DNA of 64,000 nt. It comes from Paenibacillaceae bacterium (GTDB lineage: Bacteria; Bacillota; Bacilli; Paenibacillales; Paenibacillaceae). The translations under genes were made by a program, and so were the position numbers. The stretch is from assembly GCA_004134985.1 (NCBI GenBank), contig REGQ01000058.1, positions 403,102 to 467,101 of the forward strand. The letters are read 5' to 3'. Each line of letters opens with the position of its first letter. The first letter of the stretch is position 1. Positions 32,484-41,598 of this stretch are shown here, one piece after another. Under the pieces are notes generated by a model. It made no database searches. It was not told the origin of the DNA and saw nothing but the letters and a program-made list of their open reading frames with translations.

Positions 32484-33044
32484 CTATTCCACGCGACTCT
32501 TGAACGTTTGGGTCTGAATAATATTGGCAATATACACCGTAACATCTGCAACAGGAATTCCGGTAATATCCTCAACGTATTCTTTGACCGCACGTTGAAT
32601 CTCTTCGGTTAAGCCCGGAATTGGATTCTCCCCATCCACAACAGTGCGCAGCATAATTTCCAATCCGGCGTCCGCAATCCGGATGCGGGCTTTCAAATCT
32701 TTGACTCCCCGCTGTTTCGCCGCTGCTTTGAGCGCTAAGTTTTCAACCGTCTCCATCGAAATGCGGATATTGCCAAAATCCGTCCGTTGATCAATCGAAG
32801 GGGCTGAAGTATTCCCTCTCCGCACCGACAGGTAGAAGAAACGAAAGCTGACCAGCAGCAGTATTGCAGCAATAATAACGATTGTGACCTGCAGCCATAG
32901 AGCACCGCCATACAGTTGTTTGACCCATTCGTTTACAGCGCGAACCGGAATCCAGCCAGCACCCAGACTAATTCCGAGAACCGATAAGGCTCCGATCATT
33001 AGGCTATAGAAAAACAACAGAAGCCTGTCCAATATTTTGATCAA
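32484..33044 (-). CDS. amaP: Alkaline shock response membrane anchor AmaP
   Basis: 186 residues. An N-terminal helical pair in the membrane (LLLFFYSLMIGALSVLGISLG and WLQVTIVIIAAILLLVSFRFFYLS) is joined to a cytoplasmic domain whose end, VKEYVEDITGIPVADVTVYIANI, is Asp23-like. In S. aureus AmaP tethers Asp23 to the membrane. TTG at 33044 follows GAGGAGG; the frame is open upstream, but the sequence there is not family-like. Confidence 0.85.
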   Translation of the reverse strand: MIKILDRLLLFFYSLMIGALSVLGISLGAGWIPVRAVNEWVKQLYGGALWLQVTIVIIAAILLLVSFRFFYLSVRRGNTSAPSIDQRTDFGNIRISMETVENLALKAAAKQRGVKDLKARIRIADAGLEIMLRTVVDGENPIPGLTEEIQRAVKEYVEDITGIPVADVTVYIANIIQTQTFKSRVE

Positions 33045-33127
33045 ATCGATGCCTCCTCGACTCAAGCGAAACAGCTTAACCGCCCTAACCAGCAGCACGT
33101 TCCGCGATATTGTTAATAGGTTCAAGA

Positions 33128-33178
33128 TTAAAAATCCCCCCTAGCGCCGAGCGGCTAGCCCTACACAAGGGGGAATCT
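33128..33178 (-). terminator. Terminator or attenuator between the Asp23 gene and amaP
   Basis: On the minus strand ATTCCCCC pairs with GGGGGGAT around an inner CTAGCC/GGCGCTAG hairpin and is followed by ATTTTT. It lies within a run of functionally linked genes, so it may only partly stop transcription. Confidence 0.65.
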
Positions 33179-33203
33179 ATTCTCTGTATGCAAAAAGGGA
33201 AGT

Positions 33204-33614
33204 TTACTTCACGCGCAGAACCTGCGTCTCTTCCTCTTCCGGTTTCTCACCGGCTTTGAAATGGACATCATGAACATGAACATTCACTTCAATGACATGG
33301 AGGCCTGTCATCATTTCAATAGAACGTTTGACATTATGCTGAATCTCGGAAGCAATCTCCGGAATCCGGTTCCCGTACTCTACAATGATGGAAACATCGA
33401 CTGCAGCTTCCCGTTGTCCGACCTCAACCTTAACCCCTTTGGACAGGTTTTTGCGTCCCAACAATTCTACGATGCCGCCAGCAAAGCCACCGCTCATTCC
33501 CGCCACACCGTTCACTTCGATCGTTGCCAGTCCGGCAATGACCTCAATGACTTCCGGAGCGATTTGAATTGTGCCCATCTCTGTCTTTTCATAATCCGCC
33601 GCAAGCGTACTCAT
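33204..33614 (-). CDS. yqhY: Asp23/Gls24 family protein (YqhY)
   Basis: 136 residues. The conserved core is GTIQIAPEVIEVIAGLATIEVNGVAGMSGG and DVSIIVEYGNRIPEIASEIQHNVKRSIEMMTGLHVIEVNVHVHDV. In B. subtilis YqhY lies beside accBC and its loss disturbs acetyl-CoA carboxylase activity; the same adjacency here (accB-accC-yqhY) supports a link with fatty acid synthesis. ATG at 33614 follows GGGGAGG. Confidence 0.88.
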   Translation of the reverse strand: MSTLAADYEKTEMGTIQIAPEVIEVIAGLATIEVNGVAGMSGGFAGGIVELLGRKNLSKGVKVEVGQREAAVDVSIIVEYGNRIPEIASEIQHNVKRSIEMMTGLHVIEVNVHVHDVHFKAGEKPEEEETQVLRVK

Positions 33615-33725
33615 ACTGAATTTTGCACCTCCCCGATTTGTTATCATTCGCTTGATATGCGAAAGGGCTCATCCGCAATCTTATTTCTATACTATACCAT
33701 TTGCCGAGATTTATGACAAACATCC

Positions 33726-35111
33726 TCAAATCTCAAAACTGCTGGTTCCAGCGTTCAATTCAGGGTTGTTAACATCATATTCCTCCAGAAATTTGATATC
33801 AAAATCACCTTTGATGAATTTCGGATGGTTAAGCAGTTTGATATGGAACGGAATCGTTGTCTTGATGCCTTCAAGGGCAAACTCTGACAACGCGCGCTTC
33901 ATACGGGATATCGCTTCCTCCCTGGTCGCCCCCCAGACGATCAGCTTCGCAATCATGGAATCGTAATGGGGAGAAATGACATAGCCCGGATACGCAGCAC
34001 TGTCAACACGGACACCATAGCCGCCAGGTGGCAGATAGAACTGTATTTGGCCCGGTGAAGGCATGAAATTGCGCTCCGAATCCTCCGCATTAATCCGGCA
34101 TTCAATCGACCAGCCGTTCAGCACAAGCTCTTCTTGACGAACAGAAAGCGGCTTGCCTTCCGCAATCAAGATCATTTCCTTGATCAGGTCGACATTCGTA
34201 ATCATTTCGGTCACAGGATGCTCTACCTGAATTCTGGTATTCATCTCCATGAAGTAGAAATTGCCATTGGGACCAAGCAGAAACTCCAGTGTGCCTGCTC
34301 CGGAATAATTGACCGCAAGCGCCGCACGCACCGCCGCCTGTCCCATCCGGCTTCGCAGCTCTTCGGACAGCACCGGACAAGGCGCCTCCTCAACAAGCTT
34401 CTGCCTTCTGCGCTGAACCGAGCAATCCCGTTCGAACAAGTGAATCGCATTGCCGTGCTTGTCCGCCAAAATTTGAATTTCGACATGCTTCATGCCGGTA
34501 AGGTATTTCTCAATATATACGCCTGCGTTGCCGAAATTCTTCTGTGCTTCCTGCTGCGCAGTCGATATCTGCTGAATGAGCGACTCTTCGCTTTCCGCAA
34601 TTCGTATGCCTTTGCCGCCGCCGCCAGCCGTCGCTTTAATAATGACCGGATAGCCGATCTCGCGCGCAACGCGGATGGCGTCGTCCATATCCTCAACGAG
34701 CCCGTCCGAGCCCGGAATAACCGGTACATCAGCCAGCTTCATTGTCAGCTTGGCAACAGCCTTGTCGCCCATCTTGCTGATCGCTTCCGGTGAAGGACCG
34801 ATAAAAACGATATTGCATGATTCACATATCTCCGCAAAATTGGCATTCTCCGCCAGAAACCCGTATCCGGGATGAATGGCATCGCATTCGGTTAACGTGG
34901 CCACGCTCATGATGTTCGTCAGATTAAGATAGCTGTCCCGCGACAATGTCGGGCCAATGCAGTAGGCTTCGTCCGCCAGACGCACATGCAAAGAATCCCG
35001 GTCCGCTTCTGAATAAACTGCTACTGTACCAATCCCGAGTTCACGGCAGGCACGAATAATGCGAACTGCGATTTCACCACGGTTGGCAATCAGTACTTTA
35101 TGAAATTCCAC
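33726..35111 (-). CDS. accC: Acetyl-CoA carboxylase biotin carboxylase subunit
   Basis: 461 residues. Carboxylates biotin on AccB with ATP and bicarbonate. The ATP-grasp domain shows [16 protein letters not shown], the preATP domain starts [22 protein letters not shown], and catalytic residues lie in [19 protein letters not shown] at 35111 follows AAAGGGG. The C-terminal tail ([19 protein letters not shown]) is a little longer than in E. coli. Starts 30 bases after the accB stop. Confidence 0.97.
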   Translation of the reverse strand: MEFHKVLIANRGEIAVRIIRACRELGIGTVAVYSEADRDSLHVRLADEAYCIGPTLSRDSYLNLTNIMSVATLTECDAIHPGYGFLAENANFAEICESCNIVFIGPSPEAISKMGDKAVAKLTMKLADVPVIPGSDGLVEDMDDAIRVAREIGYPVIIKATAGGGGKGIRIAESEESLIQQISTAQQEAQKNFGNAGVYIEKYLTGMKHVEIQILADKHGNAIHLFERDCSVQRRRQKLVEEAPCPVLSEELRSRMGQAAVRAALAVNYSGAGTLEFLLGPNGNFYFMEMNTRIQVEHPVTEMITNVDLIKEMILIAEGKPLSVRQEELVLNGWSIECRINAEDSERNFMPSPGQIQFYLPPGGYGVRVDSAAYPGYVISPHYDSMIAKLIVWGATREEAISRMKRALSEFALEGIKTTIPFHIKLLNHPKFIKGDFDIKFLEEYDVNNPELNAGTSSFEI

Positions 35112-35140
35112 TTTCCGCACCCCTTTCCCAACACTGATCG

Positions 35141-35632
35141 TCATTCCGGTTTTACTAGAAACAGCGGTTGTCCAAATTCGACCAGCTGTCCGTTTTCAAC
35201 GAGAATTTCGACGATTTGGCCGCTTACCTCCGCTTCAAGCTCGTTCATGAGCTTCATCGCTTCAATAATGCAGACCGCTGTCTTCTCAGAAACACGATCC
35301 CCTGATTTAACGAACGGAGCCGCTTCAGGAGAGGACGCGCGATAGAATGTACCGACCATAGGGGAAACAATTTGGTGTAGATTGTCTGCCGGCTGAGGAG
35401 AGGCTGCCGCTTCCACAGCAGCTTGGCCTGCAACTGCAGCAGGTTGCTGGACGGGTGCAGGAATGTGAGCCGAATATGTATGAGGAATTGGAGCGGCCTG
35501 TACGTTTACCGCTTCCGTCTTGCCGGGTTTGCGAATGAGCAGTCGTGCTCCTTCATTTTCAATTTCTAGTTCTTGCACAGAAGTCTGATCGACCAGTTTG
35601 ATTAGTTCTTTAATTTCGCTCAGCTTAAACAT
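35141..35632 (-). CDS. accB: Biotin carboxyl carrier protein
   Basis: 163 residues. An N-terminal helical segment ([24 protein letters not shown]) is followed by an Ala/Pro/Gln-rich linker (about 50-85) and the biotinyl domain [20 protein letters not shown]...[15 protein letters not shown], where the Lys of AMKLM is biotinylated. ATG at 35632 follows AAGGAG. Confidence 0.97.
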   Translation of the reverse strand: MFKLSEIKELIKLVDQTSVQELEIENEGARLLIRKPGKTEAVNVQAAPIPHTYSAHIPAPVQQPAAVAGQAAVEAAASPQPADNLHQIVSPMVGTFYRASSPEAAPFVKSGDRVSEKTAVCIIEAMKLMNELEAEVSGQIVEILVENGQLVEFGQPLFLVKPE

Positions 35633-35767
35633 CAATTTTTTCACTCCTTAGCGTTTGTGAAACGTCAACAAATACACAGCTTTCACATATAACGTATGTA
35701 TTATATCACAAACGCGCAATAACACGAACCCATTTTTTTGGACAGCCGCTGAATTATCCGTCATACA

Positions 35768-35800
35768 TAGCGAAAGGCGGCCCGCTCCCGCGGCCCGCCA
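35768..35800 (-). terminator. Candidate terminator after spoIIIAH
   Basis: On the minus strand GGCGGGCCGC and GCGGGCCGCC pair over ten positions with one mismatch around a GGGA loop, followed by only three T. Very GC-rich and positioned 20 bases after the operon. Confidence 0.6.
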
Positions 35801-35820
35801 CCGTTTATATCATCCCCTTG

Positions 35821-36453
35821 TCAAGGGATGAATTGAACCGACACTTTCTCTGCTGGGACGTCCATCGTTTTGGAAACCAGGTCAAGAATGCTGGCGGCCT
35901 GACTTTTCTCAAGATTTTCGCTTTGGACGACAACCTTGTAATTGTCATTCTCCTCCGCGATGATGACATCGCCGAATTGGGCGAGCAGTTCCTCTTCAAT
36001 TTCTGACTTCTTGTCTTCTTTCGCCTCCAGCTGATGCAGTTGCTCGAAGGCGCTGTTGGCATCTTCGGGCTTCTGTTTTGTGTCTGCAATAATCGCTAGC
36101 AACTGCTCGCTTTCGCGCTGCAGCTTCTCTCCCCGCAAAAACTGCTGCTGCGAGAAGTAATCCGACGAAACCGCTGCCGTTCCCTGTTCTGCCAATTGCT
36201 TCAGCACTTCTTGGTCGGTATTGCTCGTGGTGTCCTCTGCGCCTAATCCGCTCCCCGCGCTGCCGCCCACATCTTTCAACACAATACTGTGGTCGGAACC
36301 ATGCGCATCTCCGCCGGCTGAAGCTTCTGTTACCCCATCAGCGTCTGCCAGCAGTTCGGTATTCTTGTCGCCGGTAAGCAAGTAGTATGCGGATAAAATG
36401 ACCATCAGGCTGAGCATCGAAACGAGCCAAATTGTCTGTCTTTTTGAATTCAT
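35821..36453 (-). CDS. spoIIIAH: Stage III sporulation protein AH (SpoIIIAH)
   Basis: 210 residues. Mother-cell partner of SpoIIQ in the channel across the two forespore membranes. One N-terminal membrane helix (IWLVSMLSLMVILSAYYLLTG), a low-complexity linker rich in Gly, Ser and Asp, and a C-terminal ring-building domain (YFSQQQFLRGEKLQRESEQLLAIIAD to AAEKVSVQFIP-like end). Last gene of the eight-gene spoIIIA operon. Confidence 0.95.
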   Translation of the reverse strand: MNSKRQTIWLVSMLSLMVILSAYYLLTGDKNTELLADADGVTEASAGGDAHGSDHSIVLKDVGGSAGSGLGAEDTTSNTDQEVLKQLAEQGTAAVSSDYFSQQQFLRGEKLQRESEQLLAIIADTKQKPEDANSAFEQLHQLEAKEDKKSEIEEELLAQFGDVIIAEENDNYKVVVQSENLEKSQAASILDLVSKTMDVPAEKVSVQFIP

Positions 36454-36486
36454 TTACAAATCATCCCTTCATTTATCATATTGGTA

Positions 36487-37119
36487 TTACGGCTGCTTGC
36501 GCGGAACGATAGAGATTTTGCTTGACTGGATGCTGACACCTTTGCGGACAGCGTCCATCATCAGCTGGCGTACGGTCGCATTTTCCGCGCCCTTGGCAAC
36601 GATAAGAATTCCCCGCACGCGCGGCTGAATTTTTTTGACAATGATAGGCGTCTGTTCGCCGGAAACTTCATACAGTACAACCTGACCATCTTTTGTCGTG
36701 GAACTCATATGCCGTCTACCCCCATTGCGATCTGTCTCATCTGTCACTTGCTGGCTCTGCTTCTCGTTGCGCTCGACAACCGTCTCTTCCGTTGAATCAA
36801 TCGTAACGAGTACATCCACAGTGCCTACCCCCACGATTTTCTCCAAAATTTCCTTCAAGCGAGTTTCAAGCGATCGCTCCAGCGGCGCGAAGGCTGTATC
36901 CTCGGAATTGCCAGCGAACATTACCTCCTGCTCAGGCTGCTGCGAGAATTGCTCCTCCGGCGCCGTCGTGACCGGCTTGAAGGTGAGAAAAGAATTAAGC
37001 AGCATCAGCGCGATGCCGAGGCAGCCGATGATCAGAAGCCAGCGCAAGGTACGAACTCTCTTCGGTCCTGATGGTCCCCCACTGAGGAGCGACTCCATAC
37101 TGTTCAACCATTTTGCCAC
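36487..37119 (-). CDS. spoIIIAG: Stage III sporulation protein AG (SpoIIIAG)
   Basis: 210 residues. Forms a large ring in the mother-cell membrane channel. A single helix (LRWLLIIGCLGIALMLLNSFLTF) precedes a ring-building motif domain LETRLKEILEKIVGVGTVDVLVTIDST, and the end IVPRKQP is family-like. GTG at 37119 is chosen because GGGGGTGG precedes it and homologs begin near here. Confidence 0.94.
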   Translation of the reverse strand: MAKWLNSMESLLSGGPSGPKRVRTLRWLLIIGCLGIALMLLNSFLTFKPVTTAPEEQFSQQPEQEVMFAGNSEDTAFAPLERSLETRLKEILEKIVGVGTVDVLVTIDSTEETVVERNEKQSQQVTDETDRNGGRRHMSSTTKDGQVVLYEVSGEQTPIIVKKIQPRVRGILIVAKGAENATVRQLMMDAVRKGVSIQSSKISIVPRKQP

Positions 37120-37156
37120 GGCACCACCCCCTTCTCCCTCCGCTCTGCACAACCGT

Positions 37157-37924
37157 TTAATTGGCCGCAATCATGACCGTATCGGGGTGAACCCCCCAGC
37201 CTTCCACAAGAACAGCCAACACTCGCCGCTTCGCATCCTGGCTGACCGCCTCCTCCACGGGCTCTTCAATGTTAGCCTCTGATCCAGCGTCTTCACTTTC
37301 TTGGCCTGCTGCAGCTGCATTCTCTCCGGCAGCAGTGCCTGACACCAGCGGATCAGCGGAATCAAGCGTCGGAAGTTCCGGCAAGTTTACTTCGATGGCG
37401 ACACCTTCAACGGGAACGACTTCATCTTGTTTTGGGGAGCCTCCCGGATCATCATTCTGCTGCGATTCTGTGGCGATCAGTACTTTAACACCAGCAATTC
37501 GCTCCAAGCCTTTCTGTTCGTTACTTTCCACCTCCACCTCAATGCTTGCGAGCGGGATGTTGGTCTTTCGCTCCACTTCTTCTTTCATCGCCTGCGCCAG
37601 TTGCCCGCTGACCAGATGCTCGGCTTGCCGGTTCTGCGACTGCTTCAGCCGCAAGCCGTCTTCCTGAATCTGCTGCAGCTGCGCCTGCACTTGGGGCGAT
37701 CCCGCTTCTTCCACCTTCCAGTTTTTAAAGGTATCTTCGAGTTTAGCGTCAAACTCCCCCTGAAGCAGCCTCAATACGGGCGAGAGCAGCACAAGCAGAA
37801 TGAACAGGCCGACTACAAGACGGACATATCGCTGGTATGCAGTGCTTGGCAGCAGCAGTTCAATAATACTTGCCAGCAAAATGACGGCGATGATTTGTTT
37901 AAGCCATTCACTTAGCCAGACCAG
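37157..37924 (-). CDS. spoIIIAF: Stage III sporulation protein AF (SpoIIIAF), likely CTG start
   Basis: About 255 residues from CTG at 37924, or 240 from TTG at 37879. The family starts with a first membrane helix reading like WLSEWLKQIIAVILLASIIELLLP, followed by YVRLVVGLFILLVLLSPVL. Only the upstream CTG, lying directly after an in-frame TAG and a G-rich stretch, includes the whole first helix. No ATG, GTG or TTG is available between that TAG and 37879. The C-terminal domain is soluble with an acidic Glu/Ala-rich segment. The start codon is inference. Confidence 0.85.
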   Translation of the reverse strand: MVWLSEWLKQIIAVILLASIIELLLPSTAYQRYVRLVVGLFILLVLLSPVLRLLQGEFDAKLEDTFKNWKVEEAGSPQVQAQLQQIQEDGLRLKQSQNRQAEHLVSGQLAQAMKEEVERKTNIPLASIEVEVESNEQKGLERIAGVKVLIATESQQNDDPGGSPKQDEVVPVEGVAIEVNLPELPTLDSADPLVSGTAAGENAAAAGQESEDAGSEANIEEPVEEAVSQDAKRRVLAVLVEGWGVHPDTVMIAAN

Positions 37925-37972
37925 CTACCCCACCCCCCCGCCTTTTGCCGCTTCATGGCAGCATGCTGTGCG

Positions 37973-39229
37973 TTATCTGACCATGATTGCCGCATTGCCT
38001 GCAGTCAGCAAAATGGTGACGGCCAGGAAAAACATCAGTCCAACCGCGGCCAGAGCGGCAAAAACATAAATCAGTGTTTTGCCGATTGTCGACAGGCAGG
38101 TAATGATAGGACTTTCGCCGAGCGGCTGCAGCACTGCTGCAGTAAGTTTATATATAAGCGCCAGCGTTAAAATTTTAACCGCCGGGAAAGCGCAGAGAAA
38201 CAATAGAATGACAACGCCGGCAATACCGATCGCATTTTTGACGAGCAGCGACGCAGAGAGCACTGTATCGGCAGCATCCGAAAACATTCGTCCGACTACA
38301 GGAACAAAATTTCCGGTAATATATTTGGCTGTGCGCAGTGTAACCCCGTCTGTCACTGAACCCGTTGCGCCCTTGACCGATATGACGCCGAGAAAAACGG
38401 TCACCAGAACGCCGAGTCCGCCAATTCCGATGCTGCGCAGCAGGTTGGCAAGTTGGGTCACTTTGAATCGGTCGGAAATGGCGCTGGCAATATGCAGCAC
38501 TGCCGAAAAAAACAATAATGGAAATACAACCGCATAGATGAGCGTGCCGACGGTGTGAATCATAAAAATGATGAGCGGATGCATAACGGACACCGTAACA
38601 ATATTGCCCATTGACGCCAGCAGCGTTAGCAACAGTGGAATCATCGCCATCATGAACTGTATCATGCCATCGATCGCATCTCTCGCATAGCTGATTGCCG
38701 TATTAAAACTGCCTGCCGCCAAAATAATAAGCACCATATAGGAAATTGCATAGGCGACTTTGCTAACCGATTTGCCTTCAAAAGCGGTCTGGAGGGTTTC
38801 CAGAATCATGCTGAATACTGTAAGCAGAACGATTGTAACCAGCAGTTTGCCGCTGTACAGCACTTCATGAAGCATATACCGCAGCAGACCTTTGAGCATC
38901 GTTCCCAGCTTAAGTCCTTCACCGCCCGGAACAATCATATCGATAAACCTGGGCAGACGCTCATCGGGGAAGAAACCGCCATATTCTCTAGTGAGTTCCT
39001 CCCAGTAAGCCTCAACAGCGCCCGTTTCAACTCCTTTGATCTGTTCTTCCGCAAGTTTGCTTGGCGCAGCATGCCCCGCCGCTTCACCAGATGGGACTGC
39101 AGATTCGCCTGGCGAAGCCTGGACAATGGCGGTGCCGGATGCTGCCGCATGAGCAATGCCGGGGAGCAAGCCGCTGACACAGAACATGAGCGCCAGCCAC
39201 ATAAGAAGCGCCAGCGGTTTTCGTTTCAT
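37973..39229 (-). CDS. spoIIIAE: Stage III sporulation protein AE (SpoIIIAE)
   Basis: 418 residues. Polytopic membrane protein of the feeding-tube channel. A signal-like N-terminus (LALLMWLALMFCVSGLLPGIAHA), a periplasm-like region and about eight membrane helices follow, among them TIVLLTVFSMILETLQTAFEG, GGLGVLVTVFLGVISVKGATGSVTDGVTLRTAKYITGNFVPVVGRMFSDA and the last pair. An Ala/Ser-rich spacer at about 30-60 is longer than in B. subtilis. Confidence 0.95.
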   Translation of the reverse strand: MKRKPLALLMWLALMFCVSGLLPGIAHAAASGTAIVQASPGESAVPSGEAAGHAAPSKLAEEQIKGVETGAVEAYWEELTREYGGFFPDERLPRFIDMIVPGGEGLKLGTMLKGLLRYMLHEVLYSGKLLVTIVLLTVFSMILETLQTAFEGKSVSKVAYAISYMVLIILAAGSFNTAISYARDAIDGMIQFMMAMIPLLLTLLASMGNIVTVSVMHPLIIFMIHTVGTLIYAVVFPLLFFSAVLHIASAISDRFKVTQLANLLRSIGIGGLGVLVTVFLGVISVKGATGSVTDGVTLRTAKYITGNFVPVVGRMFSDAADTVLSASLLVKNAIGIAGVVILLFLCAFPAVKILTLALIYKLTAAVLQPLGESPIITCLSTIGKTLIYVFAALAAVGLMFFLAVTILLTAGNAAIMVR

Positions 39230-39233
39230 GTGC

Positions 39234-39629
39234 TCACCCCCCCGACGGCAGCAAATTCATGACCGTGTCGACAATGACACGAATAATCGGCACCGCCATG
39301 ACCAGGATGAGCACTTTACCGGCAAATTCGATTTTGGATGCCATACTCTCCTGCCCGGCGTCCTTAACAATTTGCGCACCGAATTCAGCTATATAGGCAA
39401 TCCCGATAATTTTCAGGATGGTGGACAAATAAATTGAAGGAATGCCTGACCGATTCGCCAGTTCTTCCAAGACGTTAATGACACCGTCAATTTTGCCGAT
39501 CAGCATGAGAAACAAATAGATGCCGGTAAACGCAGCCAACAGAAAAGCGAAAATCGGCTTTTGCTCTCTCACGATCAGCGTAAGCGTAGTAGCGACCAAG
39601 CCCAGACCGACGATTTGCACAATCTCCAT
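39234..39629 (-). CDS. spoIIIAD: Stage III sporulation protein AD (SpoIIIAD)
   Basis: 131 residues, four hydrophobic helices. The repeated pattern IVQIVGLGLVATTLTLIVREQKP and ILKIIGIAYIAEFGAQIVKDAGQESMASKIEFAGKVLILVMAVPII is typical of SpoIIIAD and its half-size relative SpoIIIAC. It starts 53 bases after spoIIIAC and ends 4 bases before spoIIIAE. Confidence 0.95.
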   Translation of the reverse strand: MEIVQIVGLGLVATTLTLIVREQKPIFAFLLAAFTGIYLFLMLIGKIDGVINVLEELANRSGIPSIYLSTILKIIGIAYIAEFGAQIVKDAGQESMASKIEFAGKVLILVMAVPIIRVIVDTVMNLLPSGG

Positions 39630-39682
39630 AGCGGATCACCTCTCCGCGTGCATTGCAAAGGGGAGCAGGCCGCAAGATAAGC

Positions 39683-39886
39683 CTATTGAAACAAAAAAAT
39701 CGTCTTGATTTCCTGAAACAAATCCCCAAGCAGCCTTACGACCATAAATAGTACAACGACAAACCCGATCAATGTTACCCAGTGCGCCATATCTTCCTTC
39801 CCCATCTGCTTGAGCACCGTATGAATCATCGCTATAATGATTCCGATTCCGGCAATTTGAAAGATGGCGCTCGCATCAATATTCAT
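39683..39886 (-). CDS. spoIIIAC: Stage III sporulation protein AC (SpoIIIAC)
   Basis: 67 residues with two membrane helices (IFQIAGIGIIIAMIHTVLKQMG and WVTLIGFVVVLFMVVRLLGDLFQEIKTIFL). The family is short and strongly conserved. It lies between spoIIIAB and spoIIIAD in the standard operon order. Confidence 0.95.
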   Translation of the reverse strand: MNIDASAIFQIAGIGIIIAMIHTVLKQMGKEDMAHWVTLIGFVVVLFMVVRLLGDLFQEIKTIFLFQ

Positions 39887-39901
39887 TTTTACCGCACCCC
39901 A

Positions 39902-40420
39902 TTACAACATCAGAATGACGATCAGCACAGCTGCCAGTATCCCCAGACTTTTGCTCATTTTCTCATACCGGACCTGGTCTTCCCGCGCGGCATCTTCCTC
40001 CGATTTCAATTGAAGCAGCGCCACCCGCAAATGTTTGAGTTGATCTTCACGATCGCTGATCCCGAGCGCAGAACCCAGTCGCAGCAGAACGGCCTGCTCG
40101 TTGTCCCGCATCGCCGTATACTGCCAATGCCCTTTCACCGCCATCTCCCAACTCTCCCGGAACGTCTTCCCATCCGCTGAATCCAATTGCTCGGCAGCAC
40201 TGCGGAACAGGCCGGCCTCCGGCTCCTTCATTGTCGATGCGGCTTTGATCAACGCTTCAGGGAGCGGTGTATAAGCGTAGCCAATCTCGGTCTCAAGCCG
40301 CTGCAGTGCGTGGCCCATCTGCCGAAGCTGCCGTGGTCTCGCGGCATAGCGGGCTGCCTGATAGAAACCGATCATCGCCCCGGCGAACAACACCAGCATT
40401 GCCCCAATCAATTTCATCAT
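39902..40420 (-). CDS. spoIIIAB: Stage III sporulation protein AB (SpoIIIAB)
   Basis: 172 residues. Starts with a membrane helix (LIGAMLVLFAGAMIGFYQAARYA) and ends with another (LGILAAVLIVILML); between them is an all-helical domain related to GspF-type secretion platform proteins (RQLRQMGHALQRLETEIGYAYTPLPEAL). Its ATG overlaps the spoIIIAA stop codon by four bases. Confidence 0.94.
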   Translation of the reverse strand: MMKLIGAMLVLFAGAMIGFYQAARYAARPRQLRQMGHALQRLETEIGYAYTPLPEALIKAASTMKEPEAGLFRSAAEQLDSADGKTFRESWEMAVKGHWQYTAMRDNEQAVLLRLGSALGISDREDQLKHLRVALLQLKSEEDAAREDQVRYEKMSKSLGILAAVLIVILML

Positions 40421-41496
40421 GGAACACCGCCTGTTGCTGCATTGGCTGGGGAAACAGAGGAGACAGCAACCGGTGCGGGCTGACCGCGGGCAATCGCCTG
40501 CTTCTCATCCCCTGCAGTCGGCGCACGCGCCACCGGCCCGCTGCTCTGCCTCATCATCGGCGTCACATGGAAGGACGTCTCCGATCCTCTGCGGCGCATG
40601 CTGACAATGGAGTCAAATACCCCGTCCTTCAACAAGCGCTGCAATACCGGTCTGCCATAGGCATCGTCAAGGTTATAGGCATGTGCCGATGCAATTACCG
40701 CCACTCCTGCATGACTTGCTTCACGGATGGCTTCGGCATCCTCGTTGCGGCCGATTTCATCGACTATAAGCACTTCCGGGGACATTGAACGTAACATCAT
40801 CATCATCCCTTCGGCTTTTGGGCAAGCATCCATCACATCGGTGCGGGGGCCGACATCAAAGGTCGGAACGCCGCGTACGCATGCGGCGATTTCAGAGCGC
40901 TCGTCCACAATGCCGACTTTTCTTGCCGTCCACGCCGCCGCTCCGGGATGCTGCCAGGCACCTGTGCTCACCACGCGGGCCAAATCACGGATAACGGTTG
41001 TTTTTCCCTGCTGCGGCGGACCCAGGATGAGCACGGATTGAACTGTTTTTTTCTGGTGATGCAAAATTTGGCCGATTAGCCGTTTGGATGCGCCGATAAC
41101 TTCGCGGGCAATCCGGATGTTGAATCCGCCCACTTCCCGAATTCCGCGCACCGCCCCCCCTTCAAGCACTGTCCGTCCCGCCAAGCCGATTCGATGTCCG
41201 CCAGCAACCGTAATGTAGCCTCTGCGCAATTCTTCTTCCATTGCATAGAGTGAATGATTTGTAATTCGTTCCAGCAGCTGTCTGCAGACCGCGCCGCTAG
41301 GTTTATAAGCGCCTTCCGGCGCTGAACGGAGCGACCCGTCAGGCGAAGCGAACATGGAACCAGCAGCGCAATCGATCTCCAGCGGCCTGTCCTCCCGAAC
41401 CCGAATCTCCTCAACCTCCGCCTGAGCATTCCCCGGCATTCGTCCCAGCACTTCCTGAAGCTCGGTCGGAAGCAAATGAATAATGCGGCTTAACAT
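40417..41496 (-). CDS. spoIIIAA: Stage III sporulation protein AA (SpoIIIAA), ATPase
   Basis: 359 residues. A secretion-type ATPase thought to power the mother-cell to forespore channel. Walker A is LILGPPQQGKTTVIRDLARV (about 157-176) and Walker B is PEVLIVDEIGRNEDAEAI; the R-rich region GIVDERSEIAACVRG lies between. ATG at 41496 follows GGAGGATAT; an upstream ATG lacks a site. The C-terminal 50 or so residues (PVARAPTAGDEKQ...) are Ala/Pro-rich and extend past the B. subtilis protein of 307 residues. Confidence 0.95.
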   Translation of the reverse strand: MLSRIIHLLPTELQEVLGRMPGNAQAEVEEIRVREDRPLEIDCAAGSMFASPDGSLRSAPEGAYKPSGAVCRQLLERITNHSLYAMEEELRRGYITVAGGHRIGLAGRTVLEGGAVRGIREVGGFNIRIAREVIGASKRLIGQILHHQKKTVQSVLILGPPQQGKTTVIRDLARVVSTGAWQHPGAAAWTARKVGIVDERSEIAACVRGVPTFDVGPRTDVMDACPKAEGMMMMLRSMSPEVLIVDEIGRNEDAEAIREASHAGVAVIASAHAYNLDDAYGRPVLQRLLKDGVFDSIVSMRRRGSETSFHVTPMMRQSSGPVARAPTAGDEKQAIARGQPAPVAVSSVSPANAATGGVP

Positions 41497-41537
41497 GGCT
41501 GATATCCTCCCGGAAAGTTTGTCCTTGTTTGTACTCA

Positions 41538-41565
41538 TATGTATGCATGGGACAACACTTTATGA
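41538..41565 (-). promoter_or_regulatory. Sigma-E type promoter for the spoIIIA operon
   Basis: On the minus strand TCATAAA is followed after 13 bases by CATACATA, a 7 of 8 match to the sigma-E -10 element. It ends 42 bases before the spoIIIAA start, as expected for the known mother-cell promoter of this operon. Confidence 0.65.
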
Positions 41566-41598
41566 CAAGTCATCGACCATTTGCAGGAGAAAATCCGC

